The translations under genes were made by a program, and so were the position numbers. The notes below the pieces were generated by a model that saw nothing but the letters and a program-made list of their open reading frames with translations, was not told where the DNA came from and ran no database searches. Positions 11,501 through 21,657 of a stretch of 64,000 nucleotides of DNA are shown piece after piece. Numbering within the stretch: position 1 is the stretch's first letter; each line of letters begins with the position of its first letter. This DNA is from Macrostomum hystrix (taxonomy: Eukaryota > Platyhelminthes > Macrostomidae), in assembly GCA_950097015.1 (NCBI GenBank), contig CATNEN010000027.1:907501-971500 (forward strand), in the 5' to 3' direction.

Positions 11501-14500
11501 CTGTTCTGTTCTGTTCTGTTCTGTTCTGTTCTGCTCTGTTCTGTTCTGCTCTGTTCTGTTCTGTTCTGTTCTGTTCTGTTCTGCTCTGTTCTGCTCTGTT
11601 CTGTTCTGTTCTGTTCTGTTCTGCTCTGTTCTGTTCTGCTCTGTTCTGTTCTGTTCTGCTCTGTTCTGCTCTGTTCTGTTCTGTTCTGCTCTGTTCTGCT
11701 CTGTTCTGTTCTGTTCTGTTCTGTTCTGTTCTGTTCTGTTCTGCTCTGTTCTGTTCTGCTCTGTTCTGCTCTGTTCTGTTCTGTTCTGTTCTGTTCTGTT
11801 CTGTTCTGTTCTGTTCTGTTCTGTTCTGTTCTGTTCTGTTCTGTTCTGCTCTGTTCTGCTCTGTTCTGTTCTGTTCTGTTCTGCTCTGTTCTGTTCTGCT
11901 CTGTTCTGTTCTGTTCTGTTCTGCTCTGTTCTGTTCTGCTCTGTTCTGTTCTGTTCTGTTCTGCTCTGTTCTGTTCTGTTCTGTTCTGTTCTGCTCTGTT
12001 CTGTTCTGTTCTGTTCTGTTCTGCTCTGCTCTGTTCTGTTCTGTTCTAAACTCGGTGCATCTTGCTCAGTCCTGCATCGACTATGGATTCAGTCTAGCCT
12101 AACGGGCAACAGTTTTAGCCTCGTTAATCGATTACAGTAGCATGCACTTTCCATTAGTAGCACTAGCCTAAGATGGTCCAGATGGAATTTGACTCAAGCC
12201 AGTGCATCGCCCGCCCATTGCAGCTGCGAGCTACCAGAAGGCATCAGGAAATAAAGGATCGGAAAGTTGTGAGTTCTTTTTAAATCCATTTTTAACGACG
12301 ATTTATTCTGTGTATAGAAATTAACAAAAAATTCTGCAAAAAGTTACAGCTCAACAATTCAAAGTCGAAATCGAGATCGAGTCGAAAGTCGAGACGAAGC
12401 GACTGAAGAAGGTTTGTTATTTAAATATAAATCTTCCACTCGTAATGAAATGCATTTCCAGTGCCTAAAGGATAATCTCTAAATAATTGGCAGGTGAATC
12501 TGCCGAAACTGTGGCGCCAATGGAACAAGACAAGGCGGCACTCGTCGGAGGAAAACATTTACATCCATGACCCGCCTGGTGGGGCGCAATATACTACTTG
12601 GCACAGTAGCTGTTATAGATTTTTGTTAGGCAATCAAAAACAGCACAGATACGCCCTCCGAGACACATCCGTCCAAAAAAATCACCACAAAGTAACAGTC
12701 CTAATCACTTAAAGCATTCATTTCGTAAATCGACCACGTTTTACACTAATACATGAATACACCCAACCAAATTCACACGGTCCAATAAACGCTTCCCAAT
12801 TCACCCACCATCGTACACCCACCTTAATTCCCCCATCTCAATACACGCACCCCAATACTCCCACCATAGTACACCCACCCCAATTTACTCACCCCAATAC
12901 GCCCACCCCAATACACCCACCCCAATACACCCACCCTAATATACCCACCCCAATCCACCCAACACAATACTCCAATACACCCAACCCAATTCACAATACA
13001 CCCACCCCATAGTACAACCTCCCCAATACACCTCAATTCACTCGGCCCAATTCACCAAGCCGAATACACCCCACTCCAATGCAGCCACCCCAAAATATAT
13101 CCATAACATCCTCTCACTGCACCCAACCCAATGTTGCAGGACACGCCTGCGGCCTGCCGTGCTGCAGCCTGGATTCCGTCACAGTGGCTGGGCTGCGCCG
13201 GTTCTTGGCCGCCGAGTCAGCGGCTGCGCAAACAACGGGCGCCCGCAGGTCGGCTGCCGATAGCGGCGCCTTCTTCCTGCCCGTGTCGCACGGCCGTCAA
13301 CGCGCTGATGGCGGCGCGGCAACCAAGCAGCGCTCGAAGGTCACGAGGCGTGTCAACTATGTCGACTCCGTGAGGGTCTTTCAATCGCTCAGCCCTGGAG
13401 TAGTCGCAGCTGGCGTCGCCGGTATCGATGAAGCTCAGCCGGTGAATTCGCGCATTGCCTTTCAGCCGCGGCATCGTCGAATCAACAGCCCGGCAACTGT
13501 GTCAGAATCTGCACCGGGCACTCTGCTGTTCTCAAAGCCGAACCTGGCAGGTAAGCTGATTAGATGTACTTTTAACTAAACCGCAACACCCCAGCAATGC
13601 TTAGCAATACCTAGCAACCCTAGCAACGCTAAGTTACATATAGCAACACCCTAGCAACGCTAAGCTACATTATAGCAACACTCTAGCAACGCTAAGCTAC
13701 ATATAGCAACACCCTAGCAACGCTCAGCTACATATAGCAACACCCTAGCAACGCTCAGCTACATATAGCAACACCCTAGCAACGCTCAGCTACATATAGC
13801 AACACCCTAGCAACGCTGAGCTACATATAGCAACACCCTAGCAACGCTCAGCTACATATAGCAACACCCTAGCAACGCTAAGTTACATATAGCAACACCC
13901 TAGCAACGCTGAGCTACATATAGCAACACCCTAGCAACGCTGAGTTACATATAGCAACACCCTAGCAACGCTGAGCTACATATAGCAACACCCTAGCAAC
14001 GCTGAGCTACATATAGCAACACCCTAGCAACGCTGAGCTACATATAGCAACACCCTAGCAACGCTGAGCTACATATAGCAACACCCTAGCAACGCTGAGT
14101 TACATATAGCAACACCCTAGCAACGCTGAGCTACATATAGCAACACCCTAGCAACGCTGAGTTACATATAGCAACACCCTAGCAACGCTGAGCTACATAT
14201 AGCAACACCCTAGCAACGCTGAGCTACATATAGCAACACCCTAGCAACGCTGAGCTACATATAGCAACACCCTAGCAACGCTGAGCTACATATAGCAACA
14301 CCCTAGCAACGCTGAGCTACATATAGCAACACCCTAGCAACGCTGAGCTACATATAGCAACACCCTAGCAACGCTGAGTTACATATAGCAACACCCTAGC
14401 AACGCTGAGCTACATATAGCAACACCCTAGCAACGCTGAGTTACATATAGCAACACCCTAGCAACGCTGAGCTACATATAGCAACACCCTAGCAACGCTG

Positions 14501-15332
14501 AGCTACATATAGCAACACCCTAGCAACGCTGAGCTACATATAGCAACACCCTAGCAACGCTGAGCTACATATAGCAACACCCTAGCAACGCTGAGCTACA
14601 TATAGCAACACCCTAGCAACGCTGAGCTACATATAGCAACACCCTAGCAACGCTGAGCTACATATAGCAACACCCCGCCAAGTACCCTGTCCACTAACCT
14701 AGCAACCTTGCAACGCACTGGCACATAGCCTAGCAACTATCAGTGAGCATAAATTGCCGCCCTCAGGTCTGCGCCAATTTGCCGCTCCCTCCGCGCCGGC
14801 CGAGGCTCTGCTGGACCAGCTTCGGGCACGTCAGGCGATCCGCGGCATCGGCAGGCCGACCCGGCCAGACAGCGTCGGTGGCACTGGCGATGGCGATAGT
14901 TTAGACGTGCCGCTGCATTGGTTCGACCCGCCGCAGACAGTCGCCTACTCGTCCAGGTATCGGCGAAAGCGCGGCTCCTGGGCGCTCGGCAACGACGAAC
15001 CCATCGGGCACTACAGCGCCGCTGAATTTCGAGACTGCTGCGAAATTCCACAGTGGCTGAAGCACACGTCGGCTAGGCTGGTTCAGCTAGAGGCGGCTGC
15101 GGCAGCTGAGGCCGCCAGAGGCGAAGCTCCAGGATTGGTGGAACCCGAGGAGATCGACTGTCCCCAGGAGATCCTGAACTCACTGTACCGATCCACCCGT
15201 GCTCGAAACCTTCGACTTCGATCGGACGGCGACTGCGACTCTGACGTTGATCAAATGTCGAGTGGTTACTATGACAACCCGGGGTGCGATTTGACTGAAG
15301 AGCCGCCGCTTCCAGCGACTCTTATTCTATAG
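8539..15332 (+). CDS. Unrecognised single-pass membrane protein with long disordered tail (8 exons)
   Basis: I do not recognise this family. Exons: 8539-8713, 9728-10022, 11002-11174, 12224-12268, 12350-12411, 12494-12578, 13140-13550 and 14767-15332. From exon 2 on, every donor/acceptor pair agrees in phase (2, 1, 1, 0, 1, 1) and no in-frame stop occurs. The sum is 1,812 nt, about 603 aa, ending at TAG 15332. Exon 1 encodes one hydrophobic span (about residues 5-35) followed by GCCCWRCC (residues 37-44), a juxtamembrane cysteine cluster of the type often palmitoylated. The rest is polar, rich in R, S, A, P and acid, and looks largely disordered and cytoplasmic. The exon 1/2 junction is the weak point: the better donor (GT at 8712) gives phase 2, which no acceptor nearby fits, while GT at 8714 fits the acceptor at 9727. 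The exon 3 acceptor (tctcaaag) is also weak. Five introns each hold a different tandem array. Confidence 0.6.
8985..9256. repeat. 10-bp array in intron 1 of gene 2
   Basis: The unit agaatggaat repeats about 25 times almost perfectly, with degenerate flanks from about 8,800 to 9,370. The reverse strand reads as FHSIPFYSIL-type open frames, which are artefacts of the repeat. The unit resembles the GGAAT-type simple satellites known from other animals, but the resemblance is only to the motif. Confidence 0.95.
9257..9727 (+). other. Rest of intron 1 of gene 2
   Basis: AT-rich intron sequence ends in tandem acceptor-like sites (cctgctcag, tttgagcag, gtcag) close to exon 2. I see no other feature in it. 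Confidence 0.45.
10072..10842. repeat. 16-bp array in intron 2 of gene 2
   Basis: The unit tttcatatttccatag repeats about 48 times with variants (ttccat, tttta, ttctat). It starts 50 bp after the donor of exon 2 and stops about 160 bp before exon 3, so the intron is mostly array. Confidence 0.95.
11181..12047. repeat. (CTGTT)n pentanucleotide array in intron 3 of gene 2
   Basis: The array begins immediately after the donor gtgagt at 11175-11180, whose next bases are already tctgttcc-like. It runs about 170 units of ctgtt with dispersed ctgct variants. Long open frames in all three + frames are artefacts of a 5-bp unit without stops. The + strand is pyrimidine-rich with G at every fifth base. 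Confidence 0.96.
12773..13080. repeat. Degenerate CCCCAATACACCCA array in intron 6 of gene 2
   Basis: Irregular units of about 13-15 bp, built on caccccaatacaccca, fill the intron before exon 7. Copies are diverged, so this array is older than its neighbours. Confidence 0.85.
13600..14672. repeat. 31-bp minisatellite in intron 7 of gene 2, about 34 copies
   Basis: The unit contains atatagcaacaccctagcaa followed by cgctgagctac (31 bp). Variants differ mainly at gctgag/gctcag/gctaag and gctac/gttac. The left end is degenerate and the body nearly uniform, as expected when new copies arise within the array. Confidence 0.96.
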
Positions 15333-15936
15333 TGCCACCTCAATTGCCTTAACAAACCTAGCTCACAAACCTCACTCCCTGCTTCCAACGAACCCTAGTT
15401 CATTCAGACACCTCACTCCCTGACTTCACAAGAACCCTAGTTCAGCCAGCCACCTCACTCCCTGTTTCTGCAAGAATCCTTCCTTGTTTCTCTCCACAGA
15501 ACCCTAGTTCATTCAGCCACCTCACTCCCTGACTCCACAAGAACCCTAGTTCAGCCAGCCACCTCACTCCCTGACTCCACAAGAACCCTAGTTCAGCCAG
15601 CCACCTCACTCCCTGTTTCTGCAAGAATCCTAGTTCATCCAGCCACCTCACTCCCTGTTTCTGCAAGAATCCTTCCTTGTTTCTCTCCACAGAACCCTAG
15701 TTCATTCAGCCACCTCACTCCCTGACTCCACAAGAACCCTAGTTCAGCCAGCCACCTCACTCCCTGCCACTTCACAACCCTTAGTTTATCCAGCCACCTC
15801 ACTCCTCACTCAAACAGAACTCAAGTTCACCCAACCGCAAAGCTCATTGTGGGTGTATTACTTATGCTATTCAGATTGATATCTGTAAAAAACCACGAAC
15901 CGCTATGTTTTCTAATAACAAGCTATAATCAATAAA
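15333..15936 (+). repeat. 3' UTR of gene 2 carrying a 42-bp minisatellite; AATAAA at 15931
   Basis: About ten copies of a roughly 42-bp unit (cactccctgactccacaaga plus accctagttcagccagccac) occupy about 15,365-15,800, directly after the stop codon of gene 2. An AATAAA at 15931-15936 is the likely polyadenylation signal, so the array would be transcribed in the mRNA. Confidence 0.8.
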
Positions 15937-16469
15937 TTGAAGATTGGGGGAAAACGCCCAATCAATTTCCTTACTACACGGCTTTCGTAACGCAAACGTT
16001 TCAGAGCGTCAATACGGACAGTTTTCTACTTCGGTTATATTACAGAAAATAATAAGAATGGGAAAGCAAGAACGATCAGTACACAATCAATTATAGGTTA
16101 GTATGGGCTGCCAGCGGAATCTAATCGTTAAGAAACGGCCTCCATCGCCATAATTATTCACACAGTCAGTTGGCAATCAGTGTAACAACGCACCGCCATT
16201 TTAAGCTGGGAATTTCTAGGAAAGAATGTAGAGCGAACGAGAAACGTTGATAAGCTTGGCCCTCGGGGCAAAATCAGGGAAAATAATTATGCCGCATTTC
16301 TGGGCTATCCTGCTATAGTTCCTGCTTCCAGAAAATATGCTACTAGCGGCGAATTCATTTTTGAATAGTTGCAGAATTGGATACTAAAGAAGGCCAAAAG
16401 AAGGCCAACAAAGAGAAAACACAATGGTGACAAAGCGGCAATACTAATAGTTTTGTTAATGTTTGCAAG
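15937..16469. other. Unique AT-rich spacer
   Basis: No gene or repeat array is visible between the 3' end of gene 2 and the dispersed repeat. Confidence 0.5.
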
Positions 16470-16712
16470 AGGGCTGCGGGCATTTCAAGTATGCACTTTT
16501 TCTGTATCTCCCAAAATATTCAACCGATCGCCATGAAATCCAGAACAGGAGCTAAAATTTCCGCTCTACCCGAAGAAACAACTTCCAGGATCACAGAGCA
16601 TCGGCATCGTCGAGATATTAAACGATTCTCGTCGAGGTGTTGTTTAGTGGCTGAAATGACCAACGTAAGGCATAGCTTTTCTGGTCACAAAATCTCATCA
16701 GATATCCATGTA
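16470..16712 (+). repeat. Dispersed repeat, copy A
   Basis: This segment aligns by eye, same orientation, with about 37,003-37,225. Shared blocks include accgatcgccat, gctaaaattt, gaaacaacttccag and catcggcatcgt. Identity is roughly 75-80 percent by eye. Family unknown; an old transposon fragment is most likely. Confidence 0.7.
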
Positions 16713-16939
16713 GACGATTGTTGTTCATTATATCGTATTGATTATATTGTTAGTTTAAATATTTTAAAATCTATATGGATTCGCCATAAGGTTTACACAG
16801 AGCAATGTTAGCTGTCCTTGTCACCAGGTACTTCGAAAATTTTGAAGGGCAGAACAGTTTTATCAATATGGTGGACTTTCACGAAAAATCGGTCATCGGG
16901 TTTGGGAGCTGTCGTGAAGTAGGCAATGGGGATTTGATA

Positions 16940-17160
16940 TATCCCCGTGGTCTTCCCCAGGGGTAAAACATGTACACACACAGGGGTGCACTGTGACTTG
17001 AGGGTTGGCCTCCATGGGTGTAGATTGATCTCCCTGGAAACAAGACCCCAAGCCTTCTCTCCGCTGCTGCTTACAAAATAAATGTGGCCTCGCCGTGGAA
17101 TCGAGCTCAGGGACCTCGGTGCCTAAGGCAAACACGTCGACCGCTCAGCCAACTCAACCC
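16940..17160 (-). mobile_element. tRNA-derived SINE (copy 2)
   Basis: On the minus strand the head reads TGGCTGAGCGGT (A box, complement of 17140-17151), a strong match to the A region of leucine or serine tRNAs. A B-box-like GAGCTCGATTCC follows (complement of 17097-17108). It shares the post-head block (on the + strand, aaataaatgtgg preceded by ccttctctc and gctgc) with the SINE at 1506-1875, so both belong to one family. I could not find a target-site duplication, so the tail-side boundary is uncertain. Confidence 0.75.
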
Positions 17161-17507
17161 CTCTGACTTCGATCGTATTGGTCCGTTTTCAGCTAACAGC
17201 CATTATTTTCTACTTGTCAAGTACATATTAGTTGCTAGGGCCGCCATTTCCTCTCGCTCTGTACCGGTTTCACAGCGAAGGCGAAGGCAGCGGGGCATGA
17301 AAAGTGCGCACTTCACCTGACAGGGCAAGTTCTGAAAAGCAGCTGTGGCCCGCAGTTCGATCGTCAACTTATTTTAGAATAGACGCGGGACTTAACGGAC
17401 TGAAAAGGAATCCTCCCCGTTTAACAACAATTTGCACTTTCACCGGACCTACCTGCTAATCACTTTGGCTAATGGCCGGTCAGGTATGTTTAAAAGGGGC
17501 TATTGTG
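17161..17507. other. Unique spacer
   Basis: No convincing coding or repeat feature is visible between the SINE and the 24-bp array. Confidence 0.45.
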
Positions 17508-17824
17508 GGTCAGATTGTTATGAATCGTGTGGGTCAGATTGTTGTGAATCATGTGGGTCAGATTGTTGTGAATCATGTGGGTCAGATTGTTGTGAATCGT
17601 TTGGGTCAGATTGTTGTGAATCGTTTGGGTCAGATTGTTGTGAATCGTTTGGGTCAGATTGTTGTGAATCGTTTGGGTCAGATTGTTGTGAATCGTTTGG
17701 GTCAGATTGTTGTGAATCGTTTGGGTCAGATTGTTGTGAATCGTTTGGGTCAGATTGTTGTGAATCGTTTGGGTCAGATTGTTGTGAATCATGTGGGTCA
17801 GATTGTTGTGAATCGTGTGGGTCA
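17508..17824. repeat. 24-bp minisatellite, about 13 copies
   Basis: The unit is gggtcagattgttgtgaatc followed by gttt, with gtgt/atgt variants at both ends and a uniform gttt core. Since 24 is a multiple of three, stop-free frames exist on both strands; I do not call them genes. Confidence 0.95.
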
Positions 17825-17878
17825 AAGCTGGTGCATATTTTTACAGTAACGAATCCAAAAGTCTCAGTCGCGGTGCAG

Positions 17879-18259
17879 TTAAAACCGACCGCTTCGACCA
17901 ACTTCGACCGTCGCATCAGCCGCGACCTCGTTCAGCGAGCAGGTGCTGGACGGGCTGCCGCCGCCGCACCAGTAGGACAGGCTACGGAGGTAGCGACCAC
18001 CAGGAGCTTTCTGCGTCTGGCGCAGTTGAGGCGGTGGCGGCGGCAGATAAGTCGGCGGTGGCGGCGGCGGCGGCGGCGGCGCAGGTAGCGGTGGTGGTGA
18101 CAGATTTGGCGAGACCAATACGCCGCACGGAAAAGTGGCTGATCTAGTGACCCAGGCATGGCCTGTAGGACGAATAGGAAGTGGCTGCTGCTGCTGCTGC
18201 TGCTCGTTTTGCTCCGTTAGGAAATAATCCCTAAAACTTGTTGACAACGCAAACGGCAA
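17879..18259 (-). CDS. Possible proline-rich coding stretch (doubtful)
   Basis: The minus-strand frame of 126 aa has a QQQQQQ run and then clusters of 8-9 prolines. It is GC-rich, unlike its surroundings. The + strand of the same DNA also has open alanine/arginine-rich frames, so the composition alone could keep frames open. No splice partner or domain is evident. It may be an exon of a minus-strand gene or simply low-complexity GCC/CGG-rich DNA. Confidence 0.25.
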   Translation of the reverse strand: MPFALSTSFRDYFLTEQNEQQQQQQPLPIRPTGHAWVTRSATFPCGVLVSPNLSPPPLPAPPPPPPPPPTYLPPPPPQLRQTQKAPGGRYLRSLSYWCGGGSPSSTCSLNEVAADATVEVGRSGRF

Positions 18260-18820
18260 AAAGGTTCGTTTAGCAGATTTTAGGTATGCATTTCAAATAT
18301 ACAGGCAGACAACAGAACAAAATAAAACGTAAACAAAGACAGACAGGCATGCAGAGAGGATTCTATCGCTTCTACCTCACTACCGACTGCTGCTGTCTCC
18401 CCTGCCAAGCAACGGGCCACATTGAATCCCCCGATGCGGCTTTGTCAGCAGCTGCGGCTGCGGCACCGGCTTCATGCGGATGGCGCCATTCGAGCAGCAA
18501 GCGGAAGCAGCGGTTGTTGTCACCGACTCCGTCGGCGTCCGCTCGCCAGCGCAGGCGACGCCGCATTGGCGCCATGGCTCGGAGCAGGCGGAGCAGCAAC
18601 GGTGGCATCAGCGAAGCCAGCTGTCGACGACGTCGCTGACGCTGGCGCCGCTGTCGACGCAGTCGGTGGGCCCGGAGAAGCAACCGGCGCCAGGTCGCTG
18701 GAACAGACGACGACCTGGTGACCATTGCCCTGACGGTGACGGCTGACACATCGGAATTTCTGGGGTTCGCTTTTAGAAGGAAAGCTTAGATATGAAACAT
18801 TTAGGCCCATGACATTCATC
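18260..18820. other. GC-rich low-complexity stretch with overlapping open frames
   Basis: Several 90-125 aa frames overlap on both strands (for example + 18422-18721 and - 18520-18819), all rich in A, R, P and S. One may be a real exon: the minus frame 18520-18819 is followed by a donor-like gtgaca. I cannot decide strand or frame. A (CTG)n run lies just left, near 18,185. Confidence 0.3.
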
Positions 18821-19149
18821 CCAGTCTGTCTGATTGGTTGAACGGTTTCATTGGAATGCCGAGAGGGATTATTATCTGCGCGTCGAAAAGCTCAAAGATT
18901 TAGTGACCACTTTTCCACGTATCTGACTACTAACAAATAGTCTAGCATGCCTTGGGTTTAAGATTCGTGTTTTCGCACCATGCAGTTAATTAAATAAATG
19001 GATCCGACATTGTCAAACACTCCATATGAACGATACGGCAAGGATTACTCAAGAGAACTTCGTTAAAGTTCGCTTTCTTGCCTTGCAGTATACCCTTAGG
19101 GCGCGTGCGTTTCAATTCTGTTTCAAGCGCTCTCAAAGCTTAATTGCTA
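18821..19149. other. Unique spacer
   Basis: Nothing recognisable is seen between the GC-rich stretch and the 47-bp array. Confidence 0.45.
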
Positions 19150-19895
19150 GTGGGGTTTGTTAGTCTGCCCCACCCCAAACTAGTCTGAGCCAGGCTGTGA
19201 GGTTTGTTAGTCTGCCCACCACAAACTAGTCTGAGCCAGGCTGTGGGGTTTGTTAGTCTGCCCCACCCCAAACTAGTCTGAGCCAGGCTGTGGGGTTTGT
19301 TAGTCTGCCCACCACAAACTAGTCTGAGCCAGGCTGTGGAAAATGCTAGTCTGCCCCACCCCAAACTAGTCTGAGCCAGGCTGTGAGGTTTGTTAGTCTG
19401 CGCCACCCCAAACTAGTCTGAGCCAGGCTGTGGGGTTTGTTAGTCTGCCCACCACAAACTAGTCTGAGCCAGGCTGTGGGGTTTGTTAGTCTGCGCCACC
19501 CCAAACTAGTCTGAGCCAGGCTGTGGGGTTTGTTAGTCTGCCCCACCCCAAACTAGTCTGAGCCAGGCTGTGAGGTTTGTTAGTCTGCCCCACCCCAAAC
19601 TAGTCTGAGCCAGGCTGTGAGGTTTGTTAGTCTGCCCCACCCCAAACTAGTCTGAGCCAGGCTGTGGGGTTTGTTAGTCTGCCCCACCCGAAACTAGTCT
19701 GAGCCAGGCTGTGGGGTTTGTTAGTCTGCCCCACCCCAAACTAGTCTGAGCCAGGCTGTGGGGTTTGTTAGTCTGCCCCACCCCAAACTAGTCTGAGCCA
19801 GGCTGTGGGGTTTGTTAGTCTGCCCCACCCCAAACTAGTCTGAGCCAGGCTGTGGGGTTTGTTAGTCTGCCCCACCCCAAACTATAGTCTGATCC
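19150..19895. repeat. 47-bp minisatellite, about 16 copies
   Basis: The unit includes ggggtttgttagtctgcccc and aaactagtctgagccaggct. Variants of 46 and 47 bp differ at accac versus ccaccc. Copies are very alike, and the last is degenerate. Confidence 0.95.
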
Positions 19896-20330
19896 AGGCT
19901 TTGTGGGTTTTGATCGTATTTTAAAAGATAGCTTGTAGCGATAGTTCTGCGCAACTTTACTGTTGATTGTTGACTATTATCAAGAATGAGAATTAATTGA
20001 TGAGAATTAATTAAATTCGAAAGTGGTTTCATCAGAAAGGCATTAAAATTTTCTGATGTTTTTTTCCTAATTCTGTCAGCTATCGAAGTAATGAGAATTA
20101 GTCTTTGACGTGGAAAGGTCGTTTTATTTTGCTCATTTTAATCAACTCCTCAATGTCGAGCCGACCCAAAGAACCTTTCATTATTTTTCTGTTGGAAAGT
20201 ACAAAGTCAAAGAAGGCCTTTATTGGCAACTTTTTAGCGTGTCATTTTTCTGCAATGCCACTTAAGCTTATTATAGCTGTCTGATTACACTGAGTAGTGC
20301 TAAGCGAGTCGATCCCATCCTAACAATACC
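19896..20330. other. Upstream spacer of gene 3
   Basis: Unique AT-rich sequence leads up to the two TATA boxes of gene 3. No coding feature is seen. Confidence 0.45.
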
Positions 20331-20338
20331 TATAAAAG
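20331..20338 (+). promoter_or_regulatory. Distal TATA box of gene 3
   Basis: The motif sits in cctataaaagcagaacagtc, which closely resembles the proximal promoter 284 bp downstream. It could drive an alternative first exon. Confidence 0.45.
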
Positions 20339-20614
20339 CAGAACAGTCAGATTAAAATCCATTTGTTCACCAAACCGGAACTGGGTGGCGAGAGGAAAGA
20401 GTGATTAGCGTGGACACGGGTAGGACAACGGGAGTCGGGACACGATAGGACGGCCGTTTCCCATTAGGGATTAGCTGATTGACTCTGTGTTGAGCAGGCG
20501 GATGGGTGGGAGTGAGGATAATCTTAGCCGCCCAGTCTCAAAAGGGATTCTTTTATCTTTCTCTGACGCTTGCCCGAGGCCCGGTAACAATCCACCCACG
20601 TGCTCCCGAGTCCC

Positions 20615-20622
20615 TATAAAAG
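20615..20622 (+). promoter_or_regulatory. Proximal TATA box of gene 3
   Basis: tataaaag lies about 30 bp before a putative non-coding first exon (about 20,645-20,693) that ends at a consensus donor gtaagt (20,694). The matching acceptor is probably the pyrimidine-rich site ending at 21,026. Confidence 0.6.
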
Positions 20623-21054
20623 TAGGAGAAGTCCCGGCCGTTGAGAACTTCGCTCCACTCCCAACAGGATCCCAGCTTCTCTGCGACTCTCTGGTAAGTG
20701 CGGCACACTGTCATGTCGAAGTCTTTATAATCCTCGGCATAGAATCATTGTCGCTAGCCGTTACGTTTAAAGAACACGAAGGCGCTTGGGTTTATGAATT
20801 GAAGAAGTATTCTCAAACAGCTACAAATTGGCATGAGCACGAAGCTCGCTCTTATATTTCTTTGCCCTTAAGGGTATTGAAGTTTCTAGCAAATAAGGTG
20901 TTACAGTAACATTTTGCACCGATGGCAAATAGACTACTTTTAGAAGAGAATAAGTCTATAAATCAATCAGAATAGCGTGCAGCACATGCAGCACAAGCCT
21001 AAAGGATTGCATCATACATTTTTCAGAGCTTTGCAAACCGTAGATTCAGCAGGT

Positions 21055-21381
21055 ATGTCTCTCTCGAACAAGTCACTGATCTGCCTGCTACTGGTGTTGG
21101 CCGCCGCAATCGCTGCGGCTTCGGCTAGTTCTGAGAACAGGAGACAGCAGCAGCAGCAGTCATCGACGCTGGCCGCACGGAACTGCGAGCTGGGAATCGG
21201 CTCGCGCGCTGTCTGCCAACGCAACTCGGACTGCTGCGGCAAGAACATCTGCCTGCGGAGGCGCGGCAGGAAAAGCGGCTACTGCTGCTGCAGTCTGCCA
21301 GACAACGCCGAGATGCTCATTAAAAGGCCGCCGCCGCCGCCGGAGGCTCTGATGCTGGCTGATACAAGCCGCTCCTACTGA
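21055..21381 (+). CDS. Small secreted cysteine-rich peptide, cystine-knot-like
   Basis: The 108-aa precursor starts at ATG 21055, just after a likely acceptor at 21,026; an upstream in-frame start at 20,977 lies in the presumed intron. Residues 1 to about 26 form a clear signal peptide (hydrophobic LLLVLAAAIAAASAS). A short spacer with five glutamines follows, then the cysteine domain: C44-x9-C54-x5-C60C61-x4-C66-x10-C77C78C79. The C-C-CC-C-C order is that of the inhibitor-cystine-knot/colipase-like folds, which in animals include hormones, antimicrobial peptides, protease inhibitors and venom components. The triple cysteine gives eight in the mature part. The tail has five prolines. A polyadenylation signal lies at 21516. 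Function cannot be assigned from sequence; I make no claim of toxicity. Confidence 0.75.
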   Translation: MSLSNKSLICLLLVLAAAIAAASASSENRRQQQQQSSTLAARNCELGIGSRAVCQRNSDCCGKNICLRRRGRKSGYCCCSLPDNAEMLIKRPPPPPEALMLADTSRSY

Positions 21382-21515
21382 ACTGCCGGACTGCGCGCCT
21401 GTGAAGGCCACGCGTTGAACTTTCACGCAACCAGCAAATACCCACACTGAACTCATCCCAAACCCCCTGGACTGCTTGAATATCGGTGTAATGTGAAAGG
21501 CAAATGGAGATACTA

Positions 21516-21521
21516 AATAAA
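21516..21521 (+). terminator. Polyadenylation signal of gene 3
   Basis: AATAAA about 135 bp after the stop codon of gene 3 and just before the start of the large minisatellite. Confidence 0.65.
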
Positions 21522-21657
21522 TATACTGTTGTTGACCTAAAAGACGCGAAATGTTCTGCTTTTTTCTGCTTCTATATACAAACTATCGTTTTTTTAGCTT
21601 TTCTTATACTTCCATCCCGACTAAAGCAAAAAGGCTGACTCATCGTTTGTGAACTGT

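Noticed and set aside
10931-12140. Open frames of 321 and 372 aa (LFCSVLFCSV type)
   Set aside because: They are readings of the CTGTT array in an intron. Only 11002-11174 is kept, as an exon.
17090-17160. Functional tRNA gene
   Set aside because: A and B boxes are present, but the sequence continues into a SINE body shared with the other copy, and the clover-leaf is not complete by eye.
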